Shown here: positions 1 through 9,373 of the stretch, piece by piece | Numbering within the stretch: position 1 is the stretch's first letter | How the letters are laid out: each line of letters opens with the position of its first letter | Source: Hoeflea sp. | GTDB taxonomy: Bacteria > Pseudomonadota > Alphaproteobacteria > Rhizobiales > Rhizobiaceae | Direction of reading: 5' to 3' | Assembly (NCBI RefSeq): GCF_014359905.1 | Contig: NZ_JACIYP010000042.1 | Location: forward strand, 1 to 43,512 | Length of the DNA: 43,512 bases | The notes under the pieces: model-generated | The model's input: the letters and a program-made list of their open reading frames with translations, nothing else | Databases searched by the model: none | What the model was told of the DNA's origin: nothing | Translations under genes and position numbers: made by a program

Positions 1-579
1 TGGATAATACCACGGCCCCTCGGGCAGCGTTTTTGCCAGATAGTCGAGCAGATCCTTGCAGCCCGAACCGGTGAGCGCCGAGATCATGAATGTCTCGGAG
101 AACTTGGCCTTCTCATGACAGGCGGCCGTCAGCGCCAGCAGCGTGTCGCGCTTGACCTGGTCGATCTTGTTGAGCACCAGCACCTTGGGATGGTGCACGT
201 CGGCGAGCGAATCGAGCAGCGCCTCGGCGTCGCCCTTGATGCCGCGCTCGGCGTCGATCATCACCAGCACCAGGTCGCCATCCTTGGCGCCGCCCCAGGC
301 CGAGGTCACCATCGCCCGGTCGAGCCGGCGCTTGGGCGTGAAGATGCCCGGCGTGTCGATGAAGACGATCTGGGTCCGGTCGTGAATGGCGATGCCGCGC
401 ACGATCGCCCGCGTGGTCTGCACCTTGTGCGACACGATCGACACCTTGGCGCCGACCAGCTGGTTCATCAGCGTCGATTTGCCGGCATTGGGCGCGCCGA
501 TCAGCGCGACGAAGCCGGAGCGGGTCGGAGCTTGCGGCTCGGCGGGGACAGCATCGGAGTCGGGTGTATCAGTCATCAT
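1..579 (-). CDS. era: GTPase Era, N-terminal part (cut by window edge)
   Basis: Era is an essential GTPase that binds 16S rRNA and helps mature the 30S subunit. The 193 visible codons hold the G domain: P-loop GAPNAGKST at about residues 28-36, the DTPG switch II motif and NKID specificity motif. The reading frame runs off the left edge at ...LPEGPWYYP, so the KH RNA-binding domain lies outside the window. Two adjacent ATG codons (577-579, 574-576) can serve as start; both lie inside the last codons of rnc, so the genes overlap by about 10 nt and are probably translationally coupled. The order lepB-rnc-era is the usual one in alphaproteobacteria. Confidence is high; only the exact first Met is uncertain. 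Confidence 0.96.
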   Translation of the reverse strand, partial: MMTDTPDSDAVPAEPQAPTRSGFVALIGAPNAGKSTLMNQLVGAKVSIVSHKVQTTRAIVRGIAIHDRTQIVFIDTPGIFTPKRRLDRAMVTSAWGGAKDGDLVLVMIDAERGIKGDAEALLDSLADVHHPKVLVLNKIDQVKRDTLLALTAACHEKAKFSETFMISALTGSGCKDLLDYLAKTLPEGPWYYP

Positions 580-1294
580 CTTTTCCTGCGCTGGCCTGCC
601 AGACGCCTTCGCGTTCGAGGAGAGCGGTGGCGGCCACCTGTTCGGCCGCGCGCTTGGAGCGGCTTTCGCCGCTTTCGGGTTTCGTCCCATCAACCTGGAC
701 AATCACCTTGAAAACCGGATCGTGGTCGGGCCCGGTCCGCTCGGTCACCCGGTAGACCGGCGTCACGCCGAAGCGCGCATGCGCCCATTCCTGCAATTCG
801 GTCTTGGCATCACGCCGCGCGCCGTCATTGGCGAGCGCGCGCTTTTTCCAGTGGGTGTGGATGAAGCTGCGCGCCGCCTCAAGTCCGGCGTCGAGATAGA
901 TCGCCGCAATCAGCGATTCCACCACGTCGGCGCGGACATTGGCCATGCGGCTGTCGGTCATCTTCTTGACGTCAGATCCGGTGCGGATGAATTCGTGCAA
1001 TCCCAGTTCGTCGGCCACTTCGCCGCAGGTCTGGGCGCTCACCAGCTGATTGAGCCGCACCGACAATTCGCCCTCGCTCGCCTCGCGGAAATGCGAAAAC
1101 AGCAGTTCCGCCACGCACAGGCCCAGCACCCGGTCGCCCAGGAACTCCAGCCGTTCGTAGTTGCCGCCCGCCGGATTGCGGATGCTGGCATGGGTCAGCG
1201 CCCGTTCCAGACGCTCGGGGTCGGCGAACTGATGACCGATGCGCTCCTGCACGCGGGCAACGATTTCCGTCTGTTTTTTGAGCGCGCGCTTCAT
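569..1294 (-). CDS. rnc: Ribonuclease III
   Basis: This double-strand-specific endoribonuclease processes rRNA precursors and structured mRNAs. The 241-residue product has the RNase III signature ERLEFLGD at residues 47-54, including acidic residues of the metal site, and a C-terminal double-stranded-RNA-binding domain from about residue 160, marked by the ELQEWAHARFGVTPVY segment. An ATG at 1294 overlaps the lepB stop as ATGA. I prefer it to the start 16 codons upstream because it restores the usual N-terminus (MKRALKKQTE) and length. The 3' end overlaps the era start. Nothing is missing compared with family members. Confidence 0.97.
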   Translation of the reverse strand: MKRALKKQTEIVARVQERIGHQFADPERLERALTHASIRNPAGGNYERLEFLGDRVLGLCVAELLFSHFREASEGELSVRLNQLVSAQTCGEVADELGLHEFIRTGSDVKKMTDSRMANVRADVVESLIAAIYLDAGLEAARSFIHTHWKKRALANDGARRDAKTELQEWAHARFGVTPVYRVTERTGPDHDPVFKVIVQVDGTKPESGESRSKRAAEQVAATALLEREGVWQASAGKDDD

Positions 1295-2037
1295 CGCTGC
1301 GCGGATTTGAAGAACCGGTCGAACCGCAGATCGGTCGGCCATTTCCAGATTTCGAGCGGCGAGGAATCGTCGGCAATCGAGAAGAAGATGATCGTCGCCC
1401 TGCCGACAAAGTTCTCAAGCGGCACGTAGCCAACGTCGAAACGGCTGTCGAGCGAGTTGTCGCGGTTGTCGCCCATCATGAAATAATGGCCCTCCGGCAC
1501 CACGAATTCACGCGTGTTGTCGCCGGGCGAATTGGGATTGATGTCGAGCGTGGTGTAGCTCACGCCATTTGGAAGCGTCTCCCGGTACACCGGAACGGGC
1601 GTGCCTTGATTGTAACGGCCTTCCGGCTGATACTCTCCCTCCAGTTCGCGCTGCACCGGCTCGCCGTTGATCGAGAGCACGCCATCGGTGACCTGGATGC
1701 GGTCTCCCGGAAGCCCGATCACCCGCTTGATGTAGTCGACCTTGGGGTTGCTCGGCAGGCGGAACACCGCCACATCGCCGCGCTCGGGCTCATCGCCCCA
1801 GATCCGTCCGGCAAACAGGTCCGGGGAGAACGGGATCGAGTATTTGCTGTAGCCGTAGGAATATTTCGACACGAACAGATAATCGCCAACCAGCAGCGTC
1901 TCCATCATCGACCCCGAGGGAATGCTGAACGGCTGAAACAACAGGGTGCGGATGAACACGGCGAGCAGCAGCGCCTGCACAAGCACCTTGACGTTTTCCC
2001 AGAGGCCGCTGGAATGACTTTTCGTTGTATCTGACAC
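1291..2037 (-). CDS. lepB: Signal peptidase I
   Basis: This inner-membrane serine protease removes signal peptides from exported proteins. The 248-residue product has one N-terminal membrane segment (about residues 18-36). The catalytic Ser is in PSGSM (Ser43) and the general-base Lys in DYIKRVIGLPGD (Lys104). Box E, GDNRDNSLDSR, lies near residue 190. The start is GTG at 2037, with AGGA about nine bases upstream on the coding strand; no ATG gives a better N-terminus. The stop overlaps the rnc start (ATGA). A 149-bp gap separates it from acpS, so it may have its own promoter or be read through from upstream. Confidence 0.96.
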   Translation of the reverse strand: MSDTTKSHSSGLWENVKVLVQALLLAVFIRTLLFQPFSIPSGSMMETLLVGDYLFVSKYSYGYSKYSIPFSPDLFAGRIWGDEPERGDVAVFRLPSNPKVDYIKRVIGLPGDRIQVTDGVLSINGEPVQRELEGEYQPEGRYNQGTPVPVYRETLPNGVSYTTLDINPNSPGDNTREFVVPEGHYFMMGDNRDNSLDSRFDVGYVPLENFVGRATIIFFSIADDSSPLEIWKWPTDLRFDRFFKSAQR

Positions 2038-2186
2038 GCGTTGAATTCCTCAGGTAGGGCGCGGAAGCGCTTTCTCTAACGGTTTGCATCGTTCGCGGCA
2101 ACACCGCGCAGAGCAGTCTCGCACAGTTGACCCTGTTGTCCGATTGAATCAGCCCGAAGGCCCGTCCCGGGGCACCTTTTCCGCGA

Positions 2187-2588
2187 TCAAGTCCGGGGAA
2201 GCGCTTCGATGATCACGAAAGCCTGCGCCAAAGGATAATCATCGGTTATTGTCAAATGAATGGCCGCGTTCATGCCGTCGGGCGTTATTTTCTCCAACCG
2301 GCCGGCAGCGCCGCCGGTCAGAGACAGCGTCGGCTTGCCGCCGGGCATGTTGACCACGCCCATGTCGCGCCAGAACACCCCCTGTGATAGGCCCGTGCCC
2401 AGCGCCTTCGAGCAGGCCTCCTTGGCCGCAAACCGCTTGGCGTAGGACGCCGCGCGGTTCGCGCGGCGGTCGGACTTCGCCCGCTCCACATCGGTGAAAC
2501 ACCGTTGTGTGAAGCGCTCGCCATGCCGCTCGAGCGTCTTTTCTATGCGCCTGATGTCGATCAGATCGCTGCCTATGCCGATGATCAC
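2187..2588 (-). CDS. acpS: Holo-[acyl-carrier-protein] synthase
   Basis: AcpS transfers 4'-phosphopantetheine from CoA to the conserved Ser of acyl carrier protein and so activates fatty-acid synthesis. The product is 133 residues, the usual size. It has the GIGSDLIDI motif with metal-binding Asp8 and the [13 protein letters not shown] motif with Glu57. I set the start at GTG 2588, which overlaps the stop of the DUF2062 gene as GTGA. The frame stays open upstream, but a longer product would begin with residues unlike AcpS and lie entirely inside the neighbour. Translational coupling to the upstream gene is likely. Confidence 0.95.
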   Translation of the reverse strand: MIIGIGSDLIDIRRIEKTLERHGERFTQRCFTDVERAKSDRRANRAASYAKRFAAKEACSKALGTGLSQGVFWRDMGVVNMPGGKPTLSLTGGAAGRLEKITPDGMNAAIHLTITDDYPLAQAFVIIEALPRT

Positions 2589-3196
2589 GCCTGCTTTGCC
2601 CTGTTTGCAGCTCTTTCCTTGCGCCCCGCCGCCATTTCCTGGATGCGAACCTTTGCCCGCGCGGCGAGCTTGGATTTGCGGCGCGTCTGAAACAGACCCA
2701 CACCCCAATAGGTCAGGATGTAAAACCCGACAGCACAGATGATCCCTGGCGGAATGGCGCCGATCAGCATCGGCTTGAGTACCGGGTCCCACAACTGGCT
2801 GACATCCAGGTGCCTGAGCAGGGCCTCCAGATCGACATGGCGTTCATGTGCGCCGACTTCGACGCCGATCAGCATGTTTCCGAGCTTGAGCGTCGACGCC
2901 CAGATGAAGGGGAACGACAGCGGATTGCCGAAAGCGGTCCCGAGCGCCGCCGCCATCATGTTGCCGGCCAGGATATAGGAAATCGCAAAGGCCAGGATGA
3001 AATGGAACCCCAGCAACGGCGTCCAGGAGGCAAAAACGCCTGCCGCCACGCCTGCAGCAATCGCATGCGGCGTCGCGGTCAGTCTCAGCACCCGCTTGAT
3101 CAGATACTGAAACGACCGACCGAACGATCTCCGCGGCCAGAGCGCGGTGCGCATCCGGTCGAAGAATCCCTCTGGTTTTCGGCGACGAAACAGCAT
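2585..3196 (-). CDS. DUF2062 family inner-membrane protein
   Basis: This 203-residue protein of the DUF2062 family has no firmly established function. A basic N-terminus ([11 protein letters not shown]) is followed by [18 protein letters not shown], the characteristic conserved segment near residues 43-60. Hydrophobic helices lie at about 45-60, 65-85 and 150-170, and a very basic C-terminal tail ([12 protein letters not shown]...) probably stays in the cytoplasm. It overlaps acpS by four bases, consistent with co-translation. The ribosome binding site is weak. Family assignment is confident, but function is not; the link with acpS and lepB suggests an envelope role only by position. Confidence 0.85.
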   Translation of the reverse strand: MLFRRRKPEGFFDRMRTALWPRRSFGRSFQYLIKRVLRLTATPHAIAAGVAAGVFASWTPLLGFHFILAFAISYILAGNMMAAALGTAFGNPLSFPFIWASTLKLGNMLIGVEVGAHERHVDLEALLRHLDVSQLWDPVLKPMLIGAIPPGIICAVGFYILTYWGVGLFQTRRKSKLAARAKVRIQEMAAGRKERAANRAKQA

Positions 3197-3455
3197 GAAA
3201 CCCGTATACCGCTCTCTTTGTGTCAGCCCTAAGTCAAACCCGGAATTTTGTCATCCGGCCCCCGCAGGTCTCATCTCCGGGCGCGAGTATGATCCGAAAC
3301 AGCGAAGAACTGGTAAAGGCCGGCTCCCTTCGGACAATCGGTCAGGGGACGCAGTTCCGGCACAGCAAAGACGCAGGCAAGCGACCGCTCAAATCACCCC
3401 ATTTGAGCGCGGAATGCACCCGGACTGCAACACCCGATCATGATCGAACGAGCAA

Positions 3456-5693
3456 TTATTCGTAGATCCGTTCGACCGTGGACACCGATCCCAGTTCCTT
3501 GAGCTGGGTAATGAGTGTGTTGAGATGCTTGAGGTCCCAGACCTGAAGATCGACCAGCATCTCGGTGAAATCGGCTGCAACACGGACCATCGACAGGGTC
3601 TGGATATTGGTTTCGCTGGCGGCGATCGTCTGGGCGACTTCGGCCAGCGTTCCCGGCGCATTGATCGCGGTGACGAGGATCCGCGCCGGAAACCGGTTCT
3701 TGTTGTTCTCGTCGATGTCCCAGCGGATATCGATCCAGCGGTTGGGTTCATCGTCGAACTTGGTCAGTCCCGGCGACTGGATCGGGTAGATCGTGATCCC
3801 CGCGCCAGGCTCCAGAATGCCGACGATCCGGTCTCCGGGAACCGCGCCGCCGGGACCGAAGCGCACCACCGCATTGTCGTCCATGCCGCGAATGGGCATG
3901 GCCGCCATATCCGGATCGGGGCCGATCTTGCGTGTGGTCGTGGCCGATTTCTGCGATTTGCTCAGCCCCGGCAGCTTGAAGATGAGCCCCGCCGCGCTGC
4001 GCAGGTTGAACCAGCCTTCATCGGCCGGCTTGCGGGGCGAGACCCGCGTTTCCTGGTGATTGGGATAGACCGCCTTGAACACGTCCTCCGACACGATCTC
4101 GCCGCGCCCGACGGCCGCCAGCATGTCCTCGACATCCTTCTGGCCCAGCCGGTGCAGCACCGGCTTGAGCCCTTCGCGCGACAGCGGCTTGCCCGCGCGG
4201 TTGAAGGTGCGCTCGAGGATCCGCATGCCGAGGCCCGAATACTGCTTGCGCACCGCGGCCTTGGTCGCCCGCCGGATCGCCGCGCGCGCCTTGCCGGTGA
4301 CGACAATCTCTTCCCAGGCGGGCGGCGGTACCTGCACGCCCGAGCGCAGGATCTCGACCTCGTCGCCATTGGCCAGACGGGTGACCAGCGGCATGATCCG
4401 GCCATTGATCTTGGCGCCGACGCAGGTATCGCCGATATCGGTATGCACCGCATAGGCGAAATCGATCGGCGTGGCACCGCGCGGCAAGGCAATCAGCTGG
4501 CCCTTGGGCGTGAAGCAGAACACCTGGTCCTGAAACAGCTCGAGCTTGGTGTGTTCGAGAAAATCCTCGGGATTGTCGCCGACCGACAGCGCTTCGATGG
4601 TCTGGCGCAGCCAGGAATAGGCGCGCGAATCCTTCGACAGCAGTTGCTCGCCGCTCGTGGAGGCATCCTTGTAGAGCGCATGCGCCGCCACGCCGCGTTC
4701 GGCGATATCCTGCATCCGGCCGGTGCGGATCTGCAGTTCGACGCGCTGCCGCGACGGGCCGACAATGGTGGTGTGGATCGAGCGGTAGTCGTTCTGCTTG
4801 GGCGTCGAGATATAGTCCTTGAACCGTCCCGGCACCACCGACCAGCGCATGTGCACGATGCCCAGCGCCCGGTAGCAGTCCGCCTCGGTATCGACGATGA
4901 TGCGGAAGCCGAAGACGTCCGAGAGCTGCTCGAACGAGAGCGACTTGGACTGCATCTTGCGAAACACCGAATAGGGCTTCTTCTGCCGTCCCTTGACCGT
5001 CGCTTTCAGGCCCTCCTGCTTGAACAGCGCCGACAGCTCGTCTTCGATCGTGTGGATCAGATCCCGGTTGCGCTCGGACAACTCGGCGAGCTTGCCGGTG
5101 ACCGTTTCATAGGCTTCGAGATTGAGGTTTTTGAAGGCGAGCTGTTCAAGCTCCTCGCGCATCTCCTGCATACCCATGCGCCCGGCAAGCGGGGCGTAGA
5201 TATCCATGGTTTCCTCGGCGATGCGGGCGCGTTTTTCCGGCGGCACATGTTCGAGCGTCCGCATGTTGTGCAGCCGGTCGGCAAGCTTGACCAGCAGCAC
5301 GCGCACATCGTCGGAGATCGCCAGCAGCAGCTTGCGCAGGTTTTCCGCCTGCTTGGCCCGCTTGGTGACAAGATCGAGCTTCTTGATCTTGGTCAGCCCC
5401 TCGACCAGTCGGCCGATATCCTCGCCGAACAGCTCGTCGATTTCGGCCCGGGTGGCGCTGGTGTCTTCAATGGTGTCGTGCAGCAGCGCGACGGCGATGG
5501 TCGATTCATCAAGCCGCATTTCGGTCAGGATCGCGGCCACTTCCAGCGGGTGGGAAATATAGGGGTCGCCGCTGGCGCGCATCTGCTTGCCATGCTTCTG
5601 CATGGCGTAAACATAGGCCTTGTTGAGCAGGGCCTCGTTGACGTCCGGCTTGTATTTCTGCACGCGCTCCACGAGCTCGTACTGACGCATCAT
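3456..5693 (-). CDS. rsh: Bifunctional (p)ppGpp synthetase/hydrolase (Rsh)
   Basis: This is the stringent-response enzyme that makes and degrades (p)ppGpp; alphaproteobacteria usually have one such long protein. The 745 residues contain, in order: the HD hydrolase domain with LLHDTIEDT (His72-Asp73), which looks intact; the RelA/SpoT synthetase domain around 240-360, with FRIIVDTEADCYRALG and KQNDYRSIHT; a TGS domain (PRGATPIDFAYAVH) near 385-445; and a C-terminal ACT domain (RILVTAINAPGTLAEVAQ). I chose the ATG at 5693 (MMRQYELVERV) because GGAG lies about nine bases upstream and this N-terminus is family-typical; 19 further upstream codons are open but atypical. The gene follows rpoZ after 132 bp. 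Confidence 0.96.
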   Translation of the reverse strand: MMRQYELVERVQKYKPDVNEALLNKAYVYAMQKHGKQMRASGDPYISHPLEVAAILTEMRLDESTIAVALLHDTIEDTSATRAEIDELFGEDIGRLVEGLTKIKKLDLVTKRAKQAENLRKLLLAISDDVRVLLVKLADRLHNMRTLEHVPPEKRARIAEETMDIYAPLAGRMGMQEMREELEQLAFKNLNLEAYETVTGKLAELSERNRDLIHTIEDELSALFKQEGLKATVKGRQKKPYSVFRKMQSKSLSFEQLSDVFGFRIIVDTEADCYRALGIVHMRWSVVPGRFKDYISTPKQNDYRSIHTTIVGPSRQRVELQIRTGRMQDIAERGVAAHALYKDASTSGEQLLSKDSRAYSWLRQTIEALSVGDNPEDFLEHTKLELFQDQVFCFTPKGQLIALPRGATPIDFAYAVHTDIGDTCVGAKINGRIMPLVTRLANGDEVEILRSGVQVPPPAWEEIVVTGKARAAIRRATKAAVRKQYSGLGMRILERTFNRAGKPLSREGLKPVLHRLGQKDVEDMLAAVGRGEIVSEDVFKAVYPNHQETRVSPRKPADEGWFNLRSAAGLIFKLPGLSKSQKSATTTRKIGPDPDMAAMPIRGMDDNAVVRFGPGGAVPGDRIVGILEPGAGITIYPIQSPGLTKFDDEPNRWIDIRWDIDENNKNRFPARILVTAINAPGTLAEVAQTIAASETNIQTLSMVRVAADFTEMLVDLQVWDLKHLNTLITQLKELGSVSTVERIYE

Positions 5694-5717
5694 CGCAAGT
5701 GCTCTCCACGACAAGAA

Positions 5718-5746
5718 AATGCGCCGAATCGAACGACCGGCGCATT
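5718..5746 (-). terminator. Stem-loop between rpoZ and rsh (attenuator or weak terminator)
   Basis: AATGCGCCG (5718-5726) and CGGCGCATT (5738-5746) form a perfect 9-bp stem with an 11-nt loop. On the coding strand the stem is followed by TTTTCTT, a weak U-rich tract, some 25 bases before the rsh start. It could be a partial terminator that lowers rsh expression relative to rpoZ, or an RNA-stability element. No start codon lies inside it. Confidence 0.4.
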
Positions 5747-5825
5747 GCATTGCATCAGCTGTTTTTCGGCTTCCGGATCAAGCGCCGCCAATTCAGTGGA
5801 AATCAGCGGGTTTTCATCCTGGCTC

Positions 5826-6227
5826 CTAATAGTCGTCGCTTTTTTCCGGCGGGACAAGCCCTTCAATGCCGGCAAGCAGATCTTCTTCCGACATGGAGCC
5901 AAACGAGACCGCTTCCGGCTGATCGTCTTCGGCCACGGTTTCTTCAACAGCGTCGCCAGCGGGGATGAAGCGGCCCGGATCGGGCTCGGGCTCATCGACT
6001 TCAACATGCTTCTGAAGCGAATGAATCAGGTCTTCCTTGAGATCGCCCGGCGAGAGCGTCTCGTCAGCGATTTCCCTCAAGGCAACAACAGGGTTCTTGT
6101 CATTGTCGCGCGGGATGGTGATCTGACCACCTTGCGAGATCTGGCGGGCGCGATGGCTGGCAAGAAGCACCAGTTCAAAACGGTTATCGACTTTGTCGAT
6201 GCAATCTTCGACTGTGACGCGGGCCAT
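5826..6227 (-). CDS. rpoZ: RNA polymerase omega subunit
   Basis: Omega helps assemble RNA polymerase by binding the beta' subunit. The 133-residue product starts [20 protein letters not shown], the standard omega N-terminus, followed by the [13 protein letters not shown] helix. The acidic, low-complexity C-terminal half (EPEPDPGRF... to the end) is typical of alphaproteobacterial omega, which is longer than the enterobacterial form. The ATG at 6227 is preceded by AAAGGA; seventeen open codons further upstream are not family-like. It is the first gene of a leftward block leading to rsh, so polymerase and alarmone genes are likely co-transcribed, as in many bacteria. Confidence 0.95.
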   Translation of the reverse strand: MARVTVEDCIDKVDNRFELVLLASHRARQISQGGQITIPRDNDKNPVVALREIADETLSPGDLKEDLIHSLQKHVEVDEPEPDPGRFIPAGDAVEETVAEDDQPEAVSFGSMSEEDLLAGIEGLVPPEKSDDY

Positions 6228-6597
6228 TGCCTGTCCTTTGCAAACTGCTGTGGGGGAGGTTGACCATTCGATAAACACATTGTGTGGCTATTTCAAGTCT
6301 TTTGGATCAAAAGCCTTGCCCGTCCCATCATTGACAGCCGCAGTTGGCGCCCGACCTCACGATCAGAGCAATTCGATAACTTTATTAGCATTTGCGCATG
6401 GCAAACGCGTTCAGGCACTTGAAAAAGATCCCTTATCGCCGCATTTGATACAAAATCACTATAATTTGAGTCGCGGAAACCCCGGTGAGTGGTACCTGTC
6501 TGAGAAAAAAGAAGTTCGAAGTCGAGCTAATTTCGTCATCTCATTGCCACATTAAGCCAAAATACGTTGAAATCGACTTTTGAAAGGAATGCCATAA
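6228..6597. other. Divergent intergenic region between rpoZ and the NYN gene
   Basis: This 370-base stretch has no convincing gene. It is richer in A+T than its surroundings and must hold promoters for rpoZ (leftward) and the NYN-domain gene (rightward). A perfect TATAAT occurs on the plus strand at 6460-6465 but lacks a recognisable -35 partner. A plus-strand frame that stays open through much of the region has no ribosome binding site and overlaps the rpoZ start, so I treat it as chance. Confidence 0.6.
6268..6296 (-). promoter_or_regulatory. Possible rpoZ promoter
   Basis: On the minus strand TTGAAA (6296-6291) is followed 17 bases later by TATCGA (6273-6268), about 40 bases ahead of the rpoZ start codon. 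The -35 is close to consensus and the -10 is poor. Placement fits, but this is only a pattern match. Confidence 0.3.
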
Positions 6598-7185
6598 GTG
6601 TTTGACCCTAGAGAAAAAATCGCACTGTTCATTGACGGGGCGAACCTTTACGCCGCATCCAGAAGCCTGAACTTCGATATCGACTACCGGAAATTGCTCA
6701 AGGCCTTCCAGTCCCGCGGCTATCTGCTGCGCGCCTATTACTACACCGCGCTGATCGAGGATCAGGAGTATTCGTCGATCCGGCCGCTGATCGATTGGCT
6801 GGATTACAACGGCTACAAGGTGGTGACCAAGCCCGCCAAGGAATTCACCGACTCGATGGGCCGCCGCAAGGTCAAGGGCAACATGGACATCGAACTGGCG
6901 ATCGACGCCATGGAACAGTCCGACGTGGTCGACCATCTGGTCATCTTTTCCGGCGATGGCGATTTCACCACGCTGGTCGAGGCGCTGCAGCGCAAGGGCC
7001 GCAAGGTGACCGTGGTCTCCTCGCTGACGTCGCAGCCGCCGATGATCGCCGACGACCTGCGCCGCAAGGCCGACTACTTCATCGACCTGAACAGCCTCAA
7101 GGCCGAAATCGGCCGCGATCCCTCCGAGCGTCCTCTGCGCCCGGTCCCGACCGGTGAATATGAAGAAGAAGAATTCGAGGATTGA
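6598..7185 (+). CDS. NYN-domain (LabA/DUF88-type) putative RNase
   Basis: The 195-residue product matches the NYN/DUF88 family of PIN-like metal-dependent nucleases, whose members are thought to act on RNA. Seen in the sequence: FIDGANLY with Asp13 and Asn16 near the N-terminus, KGNMDIELAIDAM with Asp97, and FSGDGDF with Asp120 and Asp122. Together these give the acidic cluster of a nuclease active site. The C-terminus ends in an acidic EYEEEEFED tail. The start is GTG at 6598, with AAAGGA ten bases upstream. Fold assignment is confident; the RNA target is unknown, and cyanobacterial LabA's clock role should not be transferred here. Confidence 0.88.
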   Translation: MFDPREKIALFIDGANLYAASRSLNFDIDYRKLLKAFQSRGYLLRAYYYTALIEDQEYSSIRPLIDWLDYNGYKVVTKPAKEFTDSMGRRKVKGNMDIELAIDAMEQSDVVDHLVIFSGDGDFTTLVEALQRKGRKVTVVSSLTSQPPMIADDLRRKADYFIDLNSLKAEIGRDPSERPLRPVPTGEYEEEEFED

Positions 7186-7281
7186 TCACGCTCGCGGTGG
7201 CGCCGCACGTGTGTCCCGGCGCAAACCGACATGCGTGTGCCCGATCATGGACGCGGCCATCGGCGGTGGGGTCTGCCTGCA

Positions 7282-7953
7282 ATGAGCGAGCGCGCCGGCG
7301 AACCCATGACAGAACCGGATCACGACTGCAGCCTGTGCCCACGGCTGCGCAGCTTCATCCTTGAAAACCGGAGTCTGCATCCCGACTGGCACAACGGGCC
7401 GGTCCGCACCTGGTACCCGGCGGAAGGGCCGCGCGCTGTCAGGCTGCTGGTTGTCGGCCTCGCGCCCGGCCTGCGCGGCGCAAACCGCACCGGACGCCCC
7501 TTCACCGGCGATTACGCCGGCGACCTGCTCTACGCGACCCTTGGGAAATTCGCGCTCTCCACAGGGCAATTCGAAGCGAGGGTCGATGACAGCCTGCGCC
7601 TGCAAGCCACGGCGATCACCAATGCGGTGCGCTGCGTGCCGCCCGGAAACAAACCTGTCGGCGCGGAAATCAACACCTGCCGCGCGTTCCTGTCGGCCAC
7701 GATTGCCGGACTCTACCGTCTCGACGCCATTGTCACACTGGGGAAGATCTCGCACGACAGCACTGTCCGCGCGCTCGGCGGCAGGCTCTCCGACCATCCT
7801 TTCGGCCATGCCGCCGAGACCGAAATCGACGGCAAGCGGATCATTTCGAGCTATCATTGCTCACGCTACAACACCAACACCGGCCGCCTTACCACGGCCA
7901 TGTTCGAAGCAGTGTTCGAAACGGTGACGCGGCATCTGGCCGCTGTTCGGTAG
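7282..7953 (+). CDS. Family 5 (UDGb-type) uracil-DNA glycosylase with Fe-S cluster
   Basis: This base-excision repair enzyme removes uracil, and in this family also other deaminated bases, from DNA. Visible motifs: Cys16 and Cys19 in CSLCPRL and Cys118 and Cys133 in CVPPGNKP...NTC, the four ligands of the 4Fe-4S cluster; GLAPGLRGANRTGRPFTGD (about 59-77), the family 5 active-site loop; and SYHCSRYNTNTGRLT near the C-terminus, the second catalytic motif. The start is uncertain: ATG 7282 (223 residues) is preferred, with ATG 7306 and an open extension to 7231 as alternatives. It runs convergently with smpB, with only 54 bases between them. Confidence 0.9.
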   Translation: MSERAGEPMTEPDHDCSLCPRLRSFILENRSLHPDWHNGPVRTWYPAEGPRAVRLLVVGLAPGLRGANRTGRPFTGDYAGDLLYATLGKFALSTGQFEARVDDSLRLQATAITNAVRCVPPGNKPVGAEINTCRAFLSATIAGLYRLDAIVTLGKISHDSTVRALGGRLSDHPFGHAAETEIDGKRIISSYHCSRYNTNTGRLTTAMFEAVFETVTRHLAAVR

Positions 7954-8007
7954 CGGGCTTCAATCATCGAATAGTCAAATCAACCTGGGTCGCTTGGCCG
8001 GCAGCGC

Positions 8008-8490
8008 CTATCCGCGATCACGCAACAGCCGCGATTTCTGCCGGTTCCAGTCGCGTTCCTTCTGGGTTTCGCGCTTGTCGTGCAGCTTCTTGCCCTTTGC
8101 CAGCGCGAGCTGCAGCTTGGCCGTGCCCTTGTCGTTGAAATAGATCTTGAGCGGCACCAGCGTCATGCCGTCACGCTGAACCGCCTGGCCGAGCCGGGCG
8201 ATTTCCTTGCGTTTCACCAGGATCTTGCGCCGCCGCCGGGGCTCGTGGTTGAACTGGTTGGCCTGGAGATATTCCGGGACATAGGAATTGATCAGCCACA
8301 TCTCCCCGCCCTCTTCATTGGCGTAGGAATCGGCAATGTTGGCCTTGCCCTCACGAAGGGATTTCACCTCGGTGCCGGTCAGAACCAGACCTGTCTCGAA
8401 CGTATCGATGATCTCGTAGTTGAACCGCGCCTTGCGGTTTTCAGCGACGATCTTGCCGTATTGTGACTTGTCTTCCTTCTTGGGAGCCAT
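8008..8490 (-). CDS. smpB: SsrA-binding protein SmpB
   Basis: SmpB binds tmRNA and brings it to stalled ribosomes for trans-translation. The product is 160 residues, full length for the family. Landmarks are [32 protein letters not shown] and the C-terminal [17 protein letters not shown] helix that enters the mRNA channel; the last residues are basic. The start codon at 8490 lies one base after the dapA stop codon, so the two genes form a dapA-smpB operon. The tmRNA gene itself is not in this window. Confidence 0.97.
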   Translation of the reverse strand: MAPKKEDKSQYGKIVAENRKARFNYEIIDTFETGLVLTGTEVKSLREGKANIADSYANEEGGEMWLINSYVPEYLQANQFNHEPRRRRKILVKRKEIARLGQAVQRDGMTLVPLKIYFNDKGTAKLQLALAKGKKLHDKRETQKERDWNRQKSRLLRDRG

Positions 8491-8491
8491 A

Positions 8492-9373
8492 TCAGCCGAT
8501 CACGCCCGCATGAGCCATCGCCTTGTCGAGCAAGGCGGCCGTGCCGGGTTCGATCGCCGTCAGCGGCGAGCGGACGACATTGTTGATCAGGCCCATCTTG
8601 CCCAGGCAATATTTGACGCCCGCAACGCCGGGCTCTGTGAAGATCGCCTTGTGCAGCGGCATCAGCCGGTCGAGCATCGTCAGCGCGGTGGCGTAATCGC
8701 CCCTCAGCGTTGCTTCTTGGAACGCGGCGCATTCGCGCGGCGCCACATTGGCGCTCACCGAGATGCAGCCGACGCCGCCATGGGCATTGAAGCCCAGCGC
8801 CGTGGGATCCTCACCCGACAGCTGCACGAAATCCTTGCCGCAGGCCATCCGTTGCTCGGGCACCCGGGCCAGATTGCCGGTCGCATCCTTGACGCCGATG
8901 ATGTTGGAAAAATCGCGGGCGAGCGCCGCCATCGTCTCCACCGACATGTCGACGACCGACCGCGGCGGAATGTTGTAGATGATGATCGGCAGCTTGCTTG
9001 CCTCGGCGACTGCCTTGAAATGCTGGTAAAGGCCCTTTTGCGTCGGCTTGTTGTAGTAGGGCGTGACCACCAGCAAGGCGTCGGCACCCGCGTTTTCAGC
9101 ATGCACCGCGAGTTCGATCGATTCAGCCGTGTTGTTGGATCCGGCGCCGGCAATCACCGGCACCCGGCCGGCAGTAACCTCGACACACAGTTCCACCACC
9201 CGCTTGTGCTCGGCATGGGTCAAGGTCGGGGATTCCCCCGTCGTGCCGACGGGCACCAGGCCATGGCTGCCGGCCTTGATCATCCGCTCGACATGGCTTG
9301 CAAAGCCATCCTCGTCCACCGCGCCATTTTCGGTGAAAGGGGTAATGAGCGCCGGAATGGAACCCTTGAACAT
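8492..9373 (-). CDS. dapA: 4-hydroxy-tetrahydrodipicolinate synthase
   Basis: DapA condenses pyruvate with aspartate semialdehyde in lysine and diaminopimelate synthesis, and so supplies the cell wall. The 293-residue product has every catalytic residue in the expected place: Thr44-Thr45 (GTTGESPT), Tyr107 (PYYNKP), Tyr133 and Arg138 (IIYNIPPR) and Schiff-base Lys162 (GVKDATGN). I used ATG 9373 ([13 protein letters not shown]), which has GGAG seven bases upstream; an ATG four codons earlier is less well placed. It is the promoter-proximal gene of the pair with smpB. Confidence 0.96.
   Translation of the reverse strand: MFKGSIPALITPFTENGAVDEDGFASHVERMIKAGSHGLVPVGTTGESPTLTHAEHKRVVELCVEVTAGRVPVIAGAGSNNTAESIELAVHAENAGADALLVVTPYYNKPTQKGLYQHFKAVAEASKLPIIIYNIPPRSVVDMSVETMAALARDFSNIIGVKDATGNLARVPEQRMACGKDFVQLSGEDPTALGFNAHGGVGCISVSANVAPRECAAFQEATLRGDYATALTMLDRLMPLHKAIFTEPGVAGVKYCLGKMGLINNVVRSPLTAIEPGTAALLDKAMAHAGVIG

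Noticed and set aside
3525..6263. A 912-codon open frame on the plus strand opposite rsh and rpoZ
   Set aside because: It is antisense to two well-supported genes, has a composition rich in Arg, His and Asp typical of a reversed high-GC gene, and shows no domain.
6193..6555. A 120-codon plus-strand frame in the rpoZ-NYN gap
   Set aside because: It starts inside rpoZ on the opposite strand, lacks a ribosome binding site and has no recognisable features.
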